Shown in pieces: positions 44,478 to 53,084 of a DNA stretch of 64,000 bases. The position numbers and the translations under genes are program-made. The notes under the pieces are model-generated. The model saw only the letters and a list, made by a program, of their open reading frames with translations. It made no database searches and had not been told where the DNA came from. The stretch comes from Actinoplanes sp. KI2. Its GTDB lineage: Bacteria > Actinomycetota > Actinomycetes > Mycobacteriales > Micromonosporaceae. Every line of letters begins with the position of its first letter. Positions within the stretch are counted from its first letter, which is position 1. The stretch is taken from contig NZ_JAOSZE010000014.1 in assembly GCF_025630775.1 (NCBI RefSeq), positions 124,001 to 188,000 on the forward strand. Reading direction: 5' to 3'.

Positions 44478-45692
44478 GTGGAGCGGCCGGTGACCATGCG
44501 GGGCACGCCTCAAGCGATGCGAGCGATCAACGACGGATCGGCGCTGCGTCTGCTGCTCGAGCACGGCCGGCTGTCCCGGACCGAGCTCGGCGCGCTGACC
44601 GGGCTGTCCAAGCCGACCGCCTCGCAGACGCTCACCCGCTTGGAGCGAGCCGGGCTGGTCCTGTCCGTCGGAGTGTCGAACCTCGGAACGCCGGGCCGCG
44701 GGGCCGAGCTCTACGAGATCAATCCGTGCGCCGGTTACGCCGTCGGGTTCGACGTCGAAACCGGCGTCATCCGGGCGGCGGCGGCCGACCTGTCCGGCCG
44801 GATGATGGCCCAGGTGCGGGTCGCCGCCAAGCCGGGCGAGCGGGACGCGGTCGCGCACGTCACCCGGGCGTACGAAGAGCTGCTCGCCGCGTCCGGGCTC
44901 ACGCGGGAGCAGGTCGGCTCGGTGGTGGTCGGTGTGCAGGCCGGCTACGACTCGGGAGCGGGGGCGCTCCGGCACGCGAAACACCTGCCCGGCTGGCAGG
45001 GTGGCGACATCCGCGACCGGCTCGGCGCGGCCCTGGGCACCCGCGTCGAGATCGAGAACGATGTCAACCTGGTCGCCCTTGCTGAACACGCCGATGGTGC
45101 CGCCGTGGGCACCATGACGTCGGTGCTGCTGTGGTCGGGCCGCGGCATCGGTGCCGCCGTCATTATCGACGGCCGCCTGCACCGCGGCGCCACCGGCAGC
45201 GCGGGCGAGGTCGGCTACATACCGGTCCCGGATCAGCCGCTGCGCACGCCGTCGGGCCGCCGTGACACCGGCGGCTTCGACCGCTCCTGCAACGCGAGCG
45301 CGATCCGCGACCTCGGCCGCTCCTTCGGTCTGCGTGGCACCGACGCCGTCCGGATGGTGCAATCGGCCCTCGCCGGCGGAAGCGCAGCCGAGGAGTTCCT
45401 GGACGCGCTGGCCGCACGCTATGCCACCGGCCTCATCGCCATCGTGGCCGTCATCGATCCGGAAGTCGTCATCCTCGCCGGACCCATCCTGCAGGCCGGT
45501 GGCGAGCCCTTGCGAGCCCGGGTCGCCCACCAGGTCGCCGAGGCAGGCACCCGGCCGGTGCCGACCAAGCTCGGCCTCATCGTGGACGAGCCGGTGCTGA
45601 CCGGCTCCTGCCGAGTGGCGCTGTCCGCCCTCCGCGACGCCATCTTCGCCAACCCGGTTGCCGCGGCCATCCCCTCGCCGCCGAGCAGATGA
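44478..45692 (+). CDS. ROK-family transcriptional regulator
   Basis: A 404-residue NagC/XylR-type regulator. The winged helix at residues ~20-75 reads SRTELGALTGLSKPTASQTLTRLERAGLV. The C-terminal ROK sugar-binding fold has VEIENDVNLVALAEH, the glycine signature GRGIGAAVIIDGRLHRGATG and GEVGYIPV. The zinc motif CxCGxxGCxE, common in ROK proteins, is absent (the region reads RRDTGGFDRSCNASA). Start GTG 44478 is the longest; GTG 44490 or ATG 44496 is possible. It is divergent from the ABC operon, with its operator 120-156 nt upstream of its start. It should repress until the sugar, or its phosphate, is bound. Confidence 0.88.
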   Translation: MERPVTMRGTPQAMRAINDGSALRLLLEHGRLSRTELGALTGLSKPTASQTLTRLERAGLVLSVGVSNLGTPGRGAELYEINPCAGYAVGFDVETGVIRAAAADLSGRMMAQVRVAAKPGERDAVAHVTRAYEELLAASGLTREQVGSVVVGVQAGYDSGAGALRHAKHLPGWQGGDIRDRLGAALGTRVEIENDVNLVALAEHADGAAVGTMTSVLLWSGRGIGAAVIIDGRLHRGATGSAGEVGYIPVPDQPLRTPSGRRDTGGFDRSCNASAIRDLGRSFGLRGTDAVRMVQSALAGGSAAEEFLDALAARYATGLIAIVAVIDPEVVILAGPILQAGGEPLRARVAHQVAEAGTRPVPTKLGLIVDEPVLTGSCRVALSALRDAIFANPVAAAIPSPPSR

Positions 45693-45889
45693 ACGGGCCG
45701 GGACAGGGCCGAGCCACCCCCGTCGTACATGGCTCGACCCGGCCGCGGAGTCCTGCCTCGCCTTCCGGCGGTCAGTCGATGCTTCCGGCCACAAGCATGG
45801 CTGCTTACGGCTAATAAAATGCTGTCGCCTCGGCTCGGCGGACGTGATGGTGGGCCGTGGTGGGGTGCAAGGTTCGAGGACGGGAGACC
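45693..45889. promoter_or_regulatory. Intergenic region with AT-rich promoter element
   Basis: A 197-bp gap with no ORF. TAATAAAAT at 45812-45820 is a strikingly AT-rich -10-like box about 70 nt before the AfsR-type start. No clear -35 is seen. GGGAG lies 4 nt before the ATG at 45890. Confidence 0.5.
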
Positions 45890-48670
45890 ATGGTGGAGGT
45901 CCGCCTGCTGGGTCCGGTGGAGATCTGGGCGGACGGCCGGCCGGTCGAGATCGGTCCACCGCAGCGACGGCACACGCTGGCGGCCCTGGCGGTCGATGCC
46001 GGTCGCCCGGTCACGATCGACGCTCTTGCCGCGCGGGTGTGGGACGAGCCGCCACCGGCGGCGGCCCGGGTTCTGCAGGTGCACATCACCCACCTGCGGC
46101 GGCTGCTGGCCGAGGCCGTGGGCACGCCACCGACCCGCCTGCTGCGCCGCTCCAGCGGCTACGTCCTCGACATCGCGCCCGAAGGGGTCGACGCCAACCG
46201 GTTCGCCGACCACGTCCGGCGTGCCCGCGGCGCCGACCCGTCCACCGCGCTGACGCTGCTGCGCACGGCCCGCGGGTGGTGGCGGGCCGAGCCGCTCGAC
46301 GGGCTGAAGGGCAGCTGGGTGGACCGCTGCCGGCACGCGTACGGGGCGTTGTATCTCGACGCCACGGTGGCGTGGGGGCTCGCCGAGCTGCAAGCCGGCA
46401 ACCCGCTCGCGGTGCTCGGGCCACTGGTCGAGCTCGCCGGTGATCACCCGCTGACGGAGCCGCTGGCCGACGTGGTGATCCGCGCCTATGCCGCCGCCGG
46501 CCGGCCCGCCGAGGCGCTGGCGTATTACGCCGAGTTCCGCCGCCGGCTCGCGGACGAGCTGGGCGCCGATCCCAGCGCCGCCCTGCAGGCACTGCACCAG
46601 GCCATGCTGCGCGGGGAACCGGTCGCGCCGCGGGAGACCGCCGAGGTGGCGGCCGGAGTGCCGGTCACCGTTGTGGTGCCGGCCCAACTCCCGGCGGATG
46701 TTCCCGGTTTCGCCGGCCGTGCCGCGGCCCTGCGCACCCTGGACAACCTGCTCGCGGAGACGGCGATGGCCGTCGCGGTGGTGTCCGGCACCGCCGGGGT
46801 GGGCAAGACCGCCCTTGCCGTGCACTGGTCCCACACGGTGCGGTCCCGCTTCCCGGATGGCCAGATCTTCGTGAGCCTGCGCGGCTTCGACCCGACCGGA
46901 CAGGTCGTCTCACCGCAAGAGGCGCTCCGCAGCCTGCTCGATGCGCTGGGCGTCGCGCCCGAACGGGTGCCGGCCGGCCTCGACGCGCAGGCCGCCCTGT
47001 ACCGCAGCGTGGTGGCCGGCCGGCGGATCCTCCTGGTGCTGGACAACGCCCGCGACGCCGAGCAGGTCCGGCCGTTGCTGCCGGGCACCGCCACCGTTGT
47101 CGTCGTGATCACCAGCCGAGCTCAGCTCACCGGTCTGCTGACCGACGGCGCGTCCACCGTGCCGCTCGGCCTGCTGTCCTGGGTGGAGGCCGAGGAGCTG
47201 TTGACCAACCGGCTCGGTCCGGGGGTCGTCGCCCAGCGCCGCGCGCTCGATCAGGTCATCGCGGCCTGCGCCCGGCTGCCGCTGGCGTTGAGCATCGCCG
47301 TGGCCCGGAGCCGGCAGACGAACTTTCCGCTGACCGCGCTCGCCGCCGAGCTCAGCCGGGCCAGTGACCGGCTGAACGCGCTGGAGGTCGGCGACCCGGC
47401 CGGTGACCTGCGGGCGGTGCTCTCCTGGTCGTACGCCGCCCTGAGCGAGCCCGCCGCTCGACTGTTTCGGCTGCTCGGGCTCGCCGTCGGACCCAACTTC
47501 GACGTCCCCGCGTTGACCAGCCTGGCCGGGTTGCCGGAACAGGAACTGCGCACACCGCTGCGCGAGCTGACTCGTGCGAGCCTGGTGACCGAGTACGACC
47601 TCGGCCGGTACAGCCAGCACGACCTGCTGCGCGAGTACGCCGCCGAACTCGCCCGCCGCGATGACGCGCAGGACATCCGCCGGTCGGCCACCATCCGCCT
47701 GCTCGATCACTACACGCACACCGCGTACGCGGCGGATCGCCTGCTCAATCCGGCCCGCGAAGCTATCGTGCTGCCCCTCGGTGAACCGGCCGCCGGCGTG
47801 TGTCCGGAGCGGCTCAAGGATCACAGCGCCGCGATGACCTGGTACGGCGAGCACCGTCCCGTCCTGGTGGCCGCGCTGCGCGAGGCCGCCGCGGTGGGGC
47901 TCGACCGGCTCGCCTGGCAGCTCGCCTGGTCGCTGGACACCTATGCCGCCCGGAAGGGCAATCTGCACGATCAGGCCATGGCCTGGCAGACCGCCATCGA
48001 GTGCGCGGACCACCTCGGCGAGCTGCCGGCGCGGGCCTACGGCCACAGTGGCCTGGCTCGGGCCGACACCCGGCTGGGCCGCTACACCGAGGCCGATGAC
48101 AACCTGAATCGCGCGCTGGAGCTCTTCACGACGATGGGCGACCGCATCGGGCAGGCACGCACCGAGAAGCACCTCGCGTACCTGTGGGGCCAGCGGAAGC
48201 AGCCCGCGACCGCCCTCGCGCACGCCCGGCAGGCTTTGGCGCTCTTCACCGGCACCGACGACCGGATCGGGCAGGCCGAGTGTCTCAATTCGGTCGGGTG
48301 GTACCACGCGTTGCTCGGCGAATTCGAGCACACGTTGTCGTACTGCCGGCAGGCGCTGGAGATTTTCGAGGCGGACGCCGACCTGTTCGGCGCCACCGCC
48401 GCCTGGGACAGCCTGGGATACGCCCACCACCACCTCGGCCGCCACGCCGAGGCCATCGACTGCTATCAGCACGGCCTCACGTTGGCCCGGACCATGGACC
48501 ACGACCTGTTCGTCGCCGATCTGCTGGCGCACCTCGGCGACTCGTACTGCGCAGCCGGGCAGCCGGCCGAGGCGCGCATCGCGTGGACGGAGGCGGAACA
48601 ATTGCTGACCGCGCTAGACCACCCGAGCGTCGCCGGCGTCCAGGAGTCGCTGCGCCGGCTCGACGACTGA
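45890..48670 (+). CDS. AfsR/SARP-type transcriptional regulator with NB-ARC and TPR domains
   Basis: A 926-residue regulator. A winged-helix DNA-binding domain (VEVRLLGPVEIWADG, residues 1-90) is followed by a BTAD domain (ANRFADHVRRAR to PSAALQALHQAML, ~105-245). The NB-ARC ATPase has Walker A GTAGVGKTAL at ~300 and ILLVLDNARDAEQVRPLLPG for Walker B. The C-terminus (~640 onward) has several TPR-like helices (ARAYGHSGLARADTRLGRY, TALAHARQAL). ATG 45890 has GGGAG upstream. Such proteins switch on secondary metabolism or morphology when their ATPase senses a signal. No biosynthetic gene cluster lies beside it, so the target is unknown. Confidence 0.9.
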   Translation: MVEVRLLGPVEIWADGRPVEIGPPQRRHTLAALAVDAGRPVTIDALAARVWDEPPPAAARVLQVHITHLRRLLAEAVGTPPTRLLRRSSGYVLDIAPEGVDANRFADHVRRARGADPSTALTLLRTARGWWRAEPLDGLKGSWVDRCRHAYGALYLDATVAWGLAELQAGNPLAVLGPLVELAGDHPLTEPLADVVIRAYAAAGRPAEALAYYAEFRRRLADELGADPSAALQALHQAMLRGEPVAPRETAEVAAGVPVTVVVPAQLPADVPGFAGRAAALRTLDNLLAETAMAVAVVSGTAGVGKTALAVHWSHTVRSRFPDGQIFVSLRGFDPTGQVVSPQEALRSLLDALGVAPERVPAGLDAQAALYRSVVAGRRILLVLDNARDAEQVRPLLPGTATVVVVITSRAQLTGLLTDGASTVPLGLLSWVEAEELLTNRLGPGVVAQRRALDQVIAACARLPLALSIAVARSRQTNFPLTALAAELSRASDRLNALEVGDPAGDLRAVLSWSYAALSEPAARLFRLLGLAVGPNFDVPALTSLAGLPEQELRTPLRELTRASLVTEYDLGRYSQHDLLREYAAELARRDDAQDIRRSATIRLLDHYTHTAYAADRLLNPAREAIVLPLGEPAAGVCPERLKDHSAAMTWYGEHRPVLVAALREAAAVGLDRLAWQLAWSLDTYAARKGNLHDQAMAWQTAIECADHLGELPARAYGHSGLARADTRLGRYTEADDNLNRALELFTTMGDRIGQARTEKHLAYLWGQRKQPATALAHARQALALFTGTDDRIGQAECLNSVGWYHALLGEFEHTLSYCRQALEIFEADADLFGATAAWDSLGYAHHHLGRHAEAIDCYQHGLTLARTMDHDLFVADLLAHLGDSYCAAGQPAEARIAWTEAEQLLTALDHPSVAGVQESLRRLDD

Positions 48671-49058
48671 GCCGATCCACGATTCCAGCCACAAATGCGG
48701 AGCGCAGCCTGTTGCGGTGCCGTTAGGGTGCTCGAATGTCCGGGACGACGGATTGGGTAAAGCCAAAGGTCATCCGGACCGGCCGCTGCGAGGGGTCACG
48801 GTGGCGGCGGCGGTGGCCGTCGAGACCGGTGACCCGCATCCGCTGGAACGGCTCGCACTCGAGGGCGACTTCCCGCTCCACACGATCGCAGCCATGGCCG
48901 CCTCGTCCGACTACCGGCTGCGGGCGGAGGTCCCCTGGATGAGTGCCTGTCCATCGAGATCCTGGCGCATGACGAGGTACCCGCCATCCTCGGTGTGATC
49001 GAGTAAAGCGTGAGCGGCTCGGCTCTCCATGGTGCGCTCTCGTCCGCCAACGCGGCGA
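48671..49058. other. Non-coding or degraded stretch
   Basis: About 388 bp. A frameshifted gene remnant occupies 48736-48999 (separate entry). The remainder has no supported feature. Confidence 0.5.
48736..48999 (+). pseudogene. Frameshifted small gene remnant
   Basis: Coding-like segments fall in different frames. ATG 48736 starts MSGTTDWVKPKVIRTG. The frame of 48717 then reads GVTVAAAVAVETGDPHP to RLRAEVPW. After tggatga at ~48938 a third frame reads DECLSIEILAHDEVPAI and LGVIE, stopping at 48999. The joined order would give a short protein of ~85 residues with no recognised family. Two frameshifts would be required, so decay or chance are both possible. An opposite-strand frame (48911-49168) also looks partly coding. 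Confidence 0.35.
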
Positions 49059-49448
49059 TCAGGCGAACTCGACCGCGTCGAAGTCCCAGTAGGCGCGCAG
49101 CGCGACGAGCTTTCCCGAGCCGTCGCCCCGGTAGGTGAACACGCCCCGGACGACGGCCGCCGCCCCACCCGGGAGGTCCATGTGGATCGCCCCGACGTCG
49201 GCGATCTCCTCGCCGCAGAGGTACGACCGCTCGATCTCGAATCGCAGCCGGTCGACCCGCCCGATGACGGCGTCGTAGAACGCGGCGATCGCGTCGGCGC
49301 CGCGATGCCCCTTGCCTGCCGGGTCGAGCGGGGAGGGGCCGACCGGGTCCTCGACCACCGCGTCGGCCGCGAACAGCCCGAGCCAGGTCTCGCGGTCCTT
49401 GGCCCCGGCCGCGGCCTGGGAGCGCCGGGCCAGATCGCGAACGGTCAC
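49059..49448 (-). CDS. SnoaL/NTF2-like protein (steroid-isomerase fold)
   Basis: A 129-residue cone-fold protein. The motif WLGLFAADAVVEDPVGPSPLDPAGKGHRGADAIAAFYDAVIG matches the SnoaL-like / ketosteroid isomerase-like family. Active-site Asp and Tyr cannot be assigned safely. GTG 49448 is preferred because GAGGG lies 7 nt before it; GTG 49454 starts the frame. The KstR-type palindrome is 17 nt upstream. A role in steroid or related lipid metabolism is suggested only by that site. Confidence 0.78.
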   Translation of the reverse strand: MTVRDLARRSQAAAGAKDRETWLGLFAADAVVEDPVGPSPLDPAGKGHRGADAIAAFYDAVIGRVDRLRFEIERSYLCGEEIADVGAIHMDLPGGAAAVVRGVFTYRGDGSGKLVALRAYWDFDAVEFA

Positions 49449-49464
49449 CGTCACGCCCTCAAAT

Positions 49465-49480
49465 CTAGAACGCGTTCTAG
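49465..49480 (-). promoter_or_regulatory. KstR-like operator (perfect palindrome)
   Basis: CTAGAACGCGTTCTAG is a perfect 16-bp palindrome. Its core TAGAACGCGTTCTA (49466-49479) fits the known KstR consensus TnnAACnnGTTnnA exactly. It sits 17 nt upstream of the SnoaL-like start, consistent with repression by a TetR-family protein. Confidence 0.8.
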
Positions 49481-49515
49481 TTCAAGACAACACCCTGCCG
49501 CGCACCCCGGCTCTG

Positions 49516-52059
49516 TCAGGAGGCGTCGTCGGCGCGCAGGGGGCGGACGTTGTGCGGGGCGGCCTCGCTCAGCTGCGCGAGGGCCTGCACGATCCGGTCG
49601 GCCGGCATCGGCTGGCAGAAGTGGTAGCCCTGGGCGTTCGGGCAGCCCAGCTCGATCAGTGCCGCCCGCTGCTCGGTCGTCTCGACGCCCTCGGCCACGA
49701 CCCGGACACCCAGCCGTGCGCCCAGTTCGACGGCGCTGCGGACGACCGCCTCGGCGGCCGACGAGTCGATCATGTCGTCCACGAAGGAGCGGTCGATCTT
49801 GATCTCGTCGAACGGTGCCCGGGTGACGATCGCCAGCGATGAGTAGCCGGTGCCGAAGTCGTCGAGCGACAGCTGGACGCCGGAGTCGCGCAGCTTGGCC
49901 AGCACGTCGTCGACGATCGGCTCCTCGCTGACCGCCACCGACTCGGTGATCTCCAGGACCAGGCTGGCGGCCGGGGTGCGGTGCAGCCGCAGCGCCTCGG
50001 CCACCTGAGCCGGGAACGCCGGGTCGAGCAGACTGCGCGCCGACACGTTCACCGAGACCGGCACCTCGACGCCCACCCGATGCCACCCGGCCGCGGACTG
50101 CAGCGCCAGGTCGAGCACCCGCCGGGTGAACGGGGTCAGCAGCTCGGTGTGCTCCACCGTACGGATGAAGTCGTTGGGGGACAGCTGCCCGCGCCGGGGG
50201 TGACGCCAGCGGACCAGCGCCTCGACCCCGGTCGGCGCCGCGGTGATCAGATCGACCGCGGGCTGGAGGTGCAGCACGATCTGGTCCTCGGCGGCCAGCG
50301 CGTCCTGCAGCTCGGCCAGCAGCGCCAACTCGTCGGTGGTCACCGCGTCCTGACTCGCGTCGTACGTGGCGACCGCCAGCTCCTGCGCCTTCGCCTGATC
50401 GAGTGCGAGCCCGGCCCGGCGGACCAGCTCGGCCAGCTCGACGCGACCGGCTCGGGCCACCACGACGCCGACCGCGATCTCCACCGCGAGGCGTACGCGT
50501 GCCACCTCCATCGGCAGCGCGAGATTTTCGACCAGCTCGCGGGCCCGGCGCACCGCCATCGGCAGCGGGCTGTGCGTCTCGTGCGGCGAGGTCGCCGAGT
50601 CGGCCAGCGCGGTGACCACCGGGATGAGCACCGCGAATTCGTCGTCGCCGACCCGGGCGATCAGATCGTTCTCGCGGGACAGGTCGGTGAGGCGCTCGGC
50701 GGTCAGCTTGAGCACCTCGTCGCCACAGCGGTGGCCGAGCGTGCCGTTGACCTCGCGGAAGCCCTTGATGTCGAGCAGCAGCAGCGCGACGTGCCGGTCC
50801 GGCTGAACCACCGCGCGCACCAGGCGGTCGCCGTCGGCGAGCAGGCCGCCCCGGTTGCGCAGGCCGGTGAGCCGGTCGTGCCCGTTGTCGTGGTCGACGC
50901 GTTCGCGCAACTCGGCGACCTGCTCGCGAGCCGAGGCATCATGCAGCGCCGCCGCGAGGGCGTCACCGTACGCGGAGATCGCGGCCTCGTCGCGGGGCGC
51001 GGGCAGGCTCGGATCGGCCAGCCAGACGGTCAGCTCGCCGACCACCTCGCCGGCGACCGCCATCGACCGGGTGATCGCCGGGCCGGGCAGACCGGTGAGC
51101 GCGCTGTCCTGGCCGGGGCCGTCCTCGGCGTACCGCCGCTCGCCGGCGCCGCTCACCTCGATCTCGACCCGCCGGGCACCGAAGACGTCGAGCGCGCCGC
51201 GCAGACCGGCGGCGGCCACCTCGGACACGGTGCCGCCGGGCATCGCGGCGATGGCGGCGGCGAACGCCTCCCACATCCGCCGCTCCTGTTCGGCGCGCAG
51301 GTGGAAGCGGTAGGTGCGCTGGAGCAGCCACAGCGCGGGGAGGAAGGCGAACAGCCAGGCCGGCCCGCGCAGCAGCGCGAAGACGGCGCCGAGGCCGACC
51401 AGGACGTTGCCGACGAACATCGGGATCTTGGCGTACGGGATCCGGGCGAAGATCTGCGCGGTGGCCGCGTCGTGGTGCACGGTCAGCGTGAGCGCCGCCA
51501 GCCCGAACGTGATCAGCAGATAGGTGAGCGCGCCGGCCACCAGGGCGGCCTGGGTCTGCACGCTCAGTATCGGCGCGTCGCCGCTGATCAGCCGGGCGAC
51601 CGCGACCGCGCCGGCCGCGCCGAGCGACAGGCTGGCGGCCAGGTGCGCCACCTCGGCGACGTTGCGGCGCTCGTCCAGCCAGGACAGCACCGCCCAGGCG
51701 GCGGTCGCGCCGGCCAGCGTGGCCAGCGGCAACCAGCCGGGCGGGGCCATGATGTACCCGATGACGAGCGCGGCCTCGCCCCACGAGATGGAGACGACGC
51801 CGCGACCGAGCCGGAACCGCAGCCGCGCGAGTTGCCCGGCCGCCACCAGCAGCGCCGCCAGGCCCACCCCGGCCGCTACCGAGAGTGGACTGCCCACAGG
51901 GCGATCGGCGTGCAGGAGCAGCCCGCCGGCGGCCACCAGTACGGCCAGCGAGACCACGACGGCGGTCAGCACGCGAACGCCGCGGGACCGTCCGGCGAGG
52001 CCGGTCGCGCCGGTCCACGATCGACGGACGCCCGTCCCGGCGACGGGTGGGGCCGTCAT
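49516..52059 (-). CDS. Membrane-bound GGDEF-EAL protein (c-di-GMP turnover)
   Basis: An 847-residue protein. Several hydrophobic helices fill residues ~25-250, a GAF-like helical and beta region follows (~265-385), then GGDEF (~395-555, active site VGDDEF in place of GGDEF) and EAL (~585-830). The EAL has VEALVRWRHP, SVNVSARSLL, LEITES, LSLDDFGTGYSSL, FDEIKIDRSFVDDM and VAEGVETTEQ, with the IKID motif intact, so phosphodiesterase activity is likely. The first GGDEF residue is V rather than G, and a Gly or Ala is common in active cyclases, so cyclase activity is uncertain. ATG 52059 has no strong ribosome site. Confidence 0.88.
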   Translation of the reverse strand: MTAPPVAGTGVRRSWTGATGLAGRSRGVRVLTAVVVSLAVLVAAGGLLLHADRPVGSPLSVAAGVGLAALLVAAGQLARLRFRLGRGVVSISWGEAALVIGYIMAPPGWLPLATLAGATAAWAVLSWLDERRNVAEVAHLAASLSLGAAGAVAVARLISGDAPILSVQTQAALVAGALTYLLITFGLAALTLTVHHDAATAQIFARIPYAKIPMFVGNVLVGLGAVFALLRGPAWLFAFLPALWLLQRTYRFHLRAEQERRMWEAFAAAIAAMPGGTVSEVAAAGLRGALDVFGARRVEIEVSGAGERRYAEDGPGQDSALTGLPGPAITRSMAVAGEVVGELTVWLADPSLPAPRDEAAISAYGDALAAALHDASAREQVAELRERVDHDNGHDRLTGLRNRGGLLADGDRLVRAVVQPDRHVALLLLDIKGFREVNGTLGHRCGDEVLKLTAERLTDLSRENDLIARVGDDEFAVLIPVVTALADSATSPHETHSPLPMAVRRARELVENLALPMEVARVRLAVEIAVGVVVARAGRVELAELVRRAGLALDQAKAQELAVATYDASQDAVTTDELALLAELQDALAAEDQIVLHLQPAVDLITAAPTGVEALVRWRHPRRGQLSPNDFIRTVEHTELLTPFTRRVLDLALQSAAGWHRVGVEVPVSVNVSARSLLDPAFPAQVAEALRLHRTPAASLVLEITESVAVSEEPIVDDVLAKLRDSGVQLSLDDFGTGYSSLAIVTRAPFDEIKIDRSFVDDMIDSSAAEAVVRSAVELGARLGVRVVAEGVETTEQRAALIELGCPNAQGYHFCQPMPADRIVQALAQLSEAAPHNVRPLRADDAS

Positions 52060-52150
52060 GAAAGTTGCCTGTTCAGAAGAGGCACACGCGAATGCACGTG
52101 CATCTGCAGGCGCGAAAGCCGGGGGCGGGGAATGGTCATTTTCGGCGCCC

Positions 52151-52195
52151 CCTTCCGCGCAGGGTCGGGGGTCGTTGACAACCCCCGGCGGAAGG
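52151..52195 (-). ncRNA. Nested hairpin in the GGDEF-EAL leader
   Basis: Outer arms 52151-52158 (ccttccgc) and 52188-52195; inner arms 52166-52172 (cgggggt) and 52181-52187 around an 8-nt loop. No U-tract follows on either strand. It may be a structured leader of the downstream gene or a terminator of the small upstream gene. I do not recognise a known riboswitch. Confidence 0.5.
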
Positions 52196-52258
52196 CTAAA
52201 TCAATCCTGATGAACACAACAAGGGTTGACGTACGACCCGTGTTCGGTTTTTGTCTGA

Positions 52259-52277
52259 CCAATACGCAGAGTATTGG
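52259..52277. promoter_or_regulatory. 7-bp inverted repeat, possible operator
   Basis: Perfect arms CCAATAC (52259-52265) and GTATTGG (52271-52277) flank a 5-nt spacer. It lies 33 nt beyond the small membrane gene's stop (minus strand). It may be an operator or a minor hairpin. Confidence 0.45.
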
Positions 52278-52309
52278 GCGTTTCAGCGAGCGAACCGCCG
52301 TTCACGTGG

Positions 52310-52666
52310 TCAAACGCGGCCCTGATCACCATCTGCAACGACTTTGTCACTGTCCGTAGTATCGCCCTTGACCTCGGATTCCGCGGCGACCTGATCTCCT
52401 GACGATCGATTCTGATCGCTACCGGGGCGTACGGGTTCGGCGCCGGAACGCTCGAGGTCGGCATTGAGCCGAGCGATCTCGGCCTCACGCTGTGTCTGCT
52501 CTTCGTCAGGGAAACTGTCGGGAAGCCGACGCAAGCGCTTGTTCATATTGCGGATCAGCAAAACAGTCGCTATGGACATCAGCACAATCACGAACAAACC
52601 CATCGGCCCGGCAAGCCCACCAGACCGCGTGTCCCCAAAGTTGTTAACCGCGACTACGACGTCCAC
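52310..52666 (-). CDS. Small single-TM membrane protein
   Basis: A 118-residue protein. One TM segment (LFVIVLMSIATVLLIRNMN, about residues 25-43) is followed by basic residues (KRLRRLP), then a highly charged Asp/Glu/Ser-rich tail (about residues 60-118). It is a conserved-type actinobacterial small protein, which I cannot name; the tail is likely disordered and cytoplasmic. GTG 52666 follows a GGGGGG stretch. It may be co-transcribed with the downstream GGDEF-EAL gene. Confidence 0.65.
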   Translation of the reverse strand: MDVVVAVNNFGDTRSGGLAGPMGLFVIVLMSIATVLLIRNMNKRLRRLPDSFPDEEQTQREAEIARLNADLERSGAEPVRPGSDQNRSSGDQVAAESEVKGDTTDSDKVVADGDQGRV

Positions 52667-52785
52667 CCCCCGAGCCTACGCCCCCAGGCCACGCCCCCGA
52701 CCGCCACGTCATCCCCGCGCCCCCGCTCCCCGCGATCTGCAGGCCCCCCGCACCAGTCACCCGCACCCAGGCGCATCTCATCACT

Positions 52786-52909
52786 CGAGCGCCCCCCACC
52801 AGCCGAGCGCCCCCACCAGCCGAGCGCCCCCCACCAGCCGAGCGCCCCGCACCAGTCGAGCGCCTGCACCAGTCGGGCGCGTCTCGTCAGTCAGGCGCCC
52901 CGCATCAGT
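52786..52909. repeat. Seven degenerate 17-18-bp tandem repeats
   Basis: Units start at 52786, 52804, 52821, 52839, 52857, 52874 and 52892. The consensus is cgagcgccccccaccagc. Units 1-3 are near identical; units 4-7 diverge progressively. No open frame runs through them in the sense of a gene. Confidence 0.85.
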
Positions 52910-52946
52910 CGCGATCTGCAGGGTGCCCCGTATCACTAAACGACCC

Positions 52947-53050
52947 GCGATCGCCCCGCTGATGAGGAGGCAGTCGATTTTCCGTCGTCGCGGGGTGTGC
53001 GACGCCGGAAAATCGGCTGCCTCCTCATCAGCCCCCGAAGGGGCGATCGC
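52947..53050. repeat. 104-nt nested palindrome
   Basis: From outside in: GCGATCGCCCC (52947-52957) pairs with GGGGCGATCGC (53040-53050); GCT with AGC; then 24-bp arms (52961-52984 and 53006-53029) match at 23 of 24 positions; then CGTCGC pairs with GCGACG around a 7-nt loop GGGGTGT. A second small hairpin, CCCC-GAA-GGGG, is inserted at 53033-53043. The long stem is much more stable than an ordinary terminator. Confidence 0.9.
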
Positions 53051-53084
53051 CCGCGGAGCGAAGCGGAGCCAGCCAGCTCAGCCG

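Larger units (their letters stand above)
52060..52309. other. Intergenic region with hairpins before the GGDEF-EAL gene
   Basis: A 250-bp leader. It holds the nested hairpin at 52151-52195 and the palindrome at 52259-52277 (separate entries). No ORF is supported. Confidence 0.6.
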
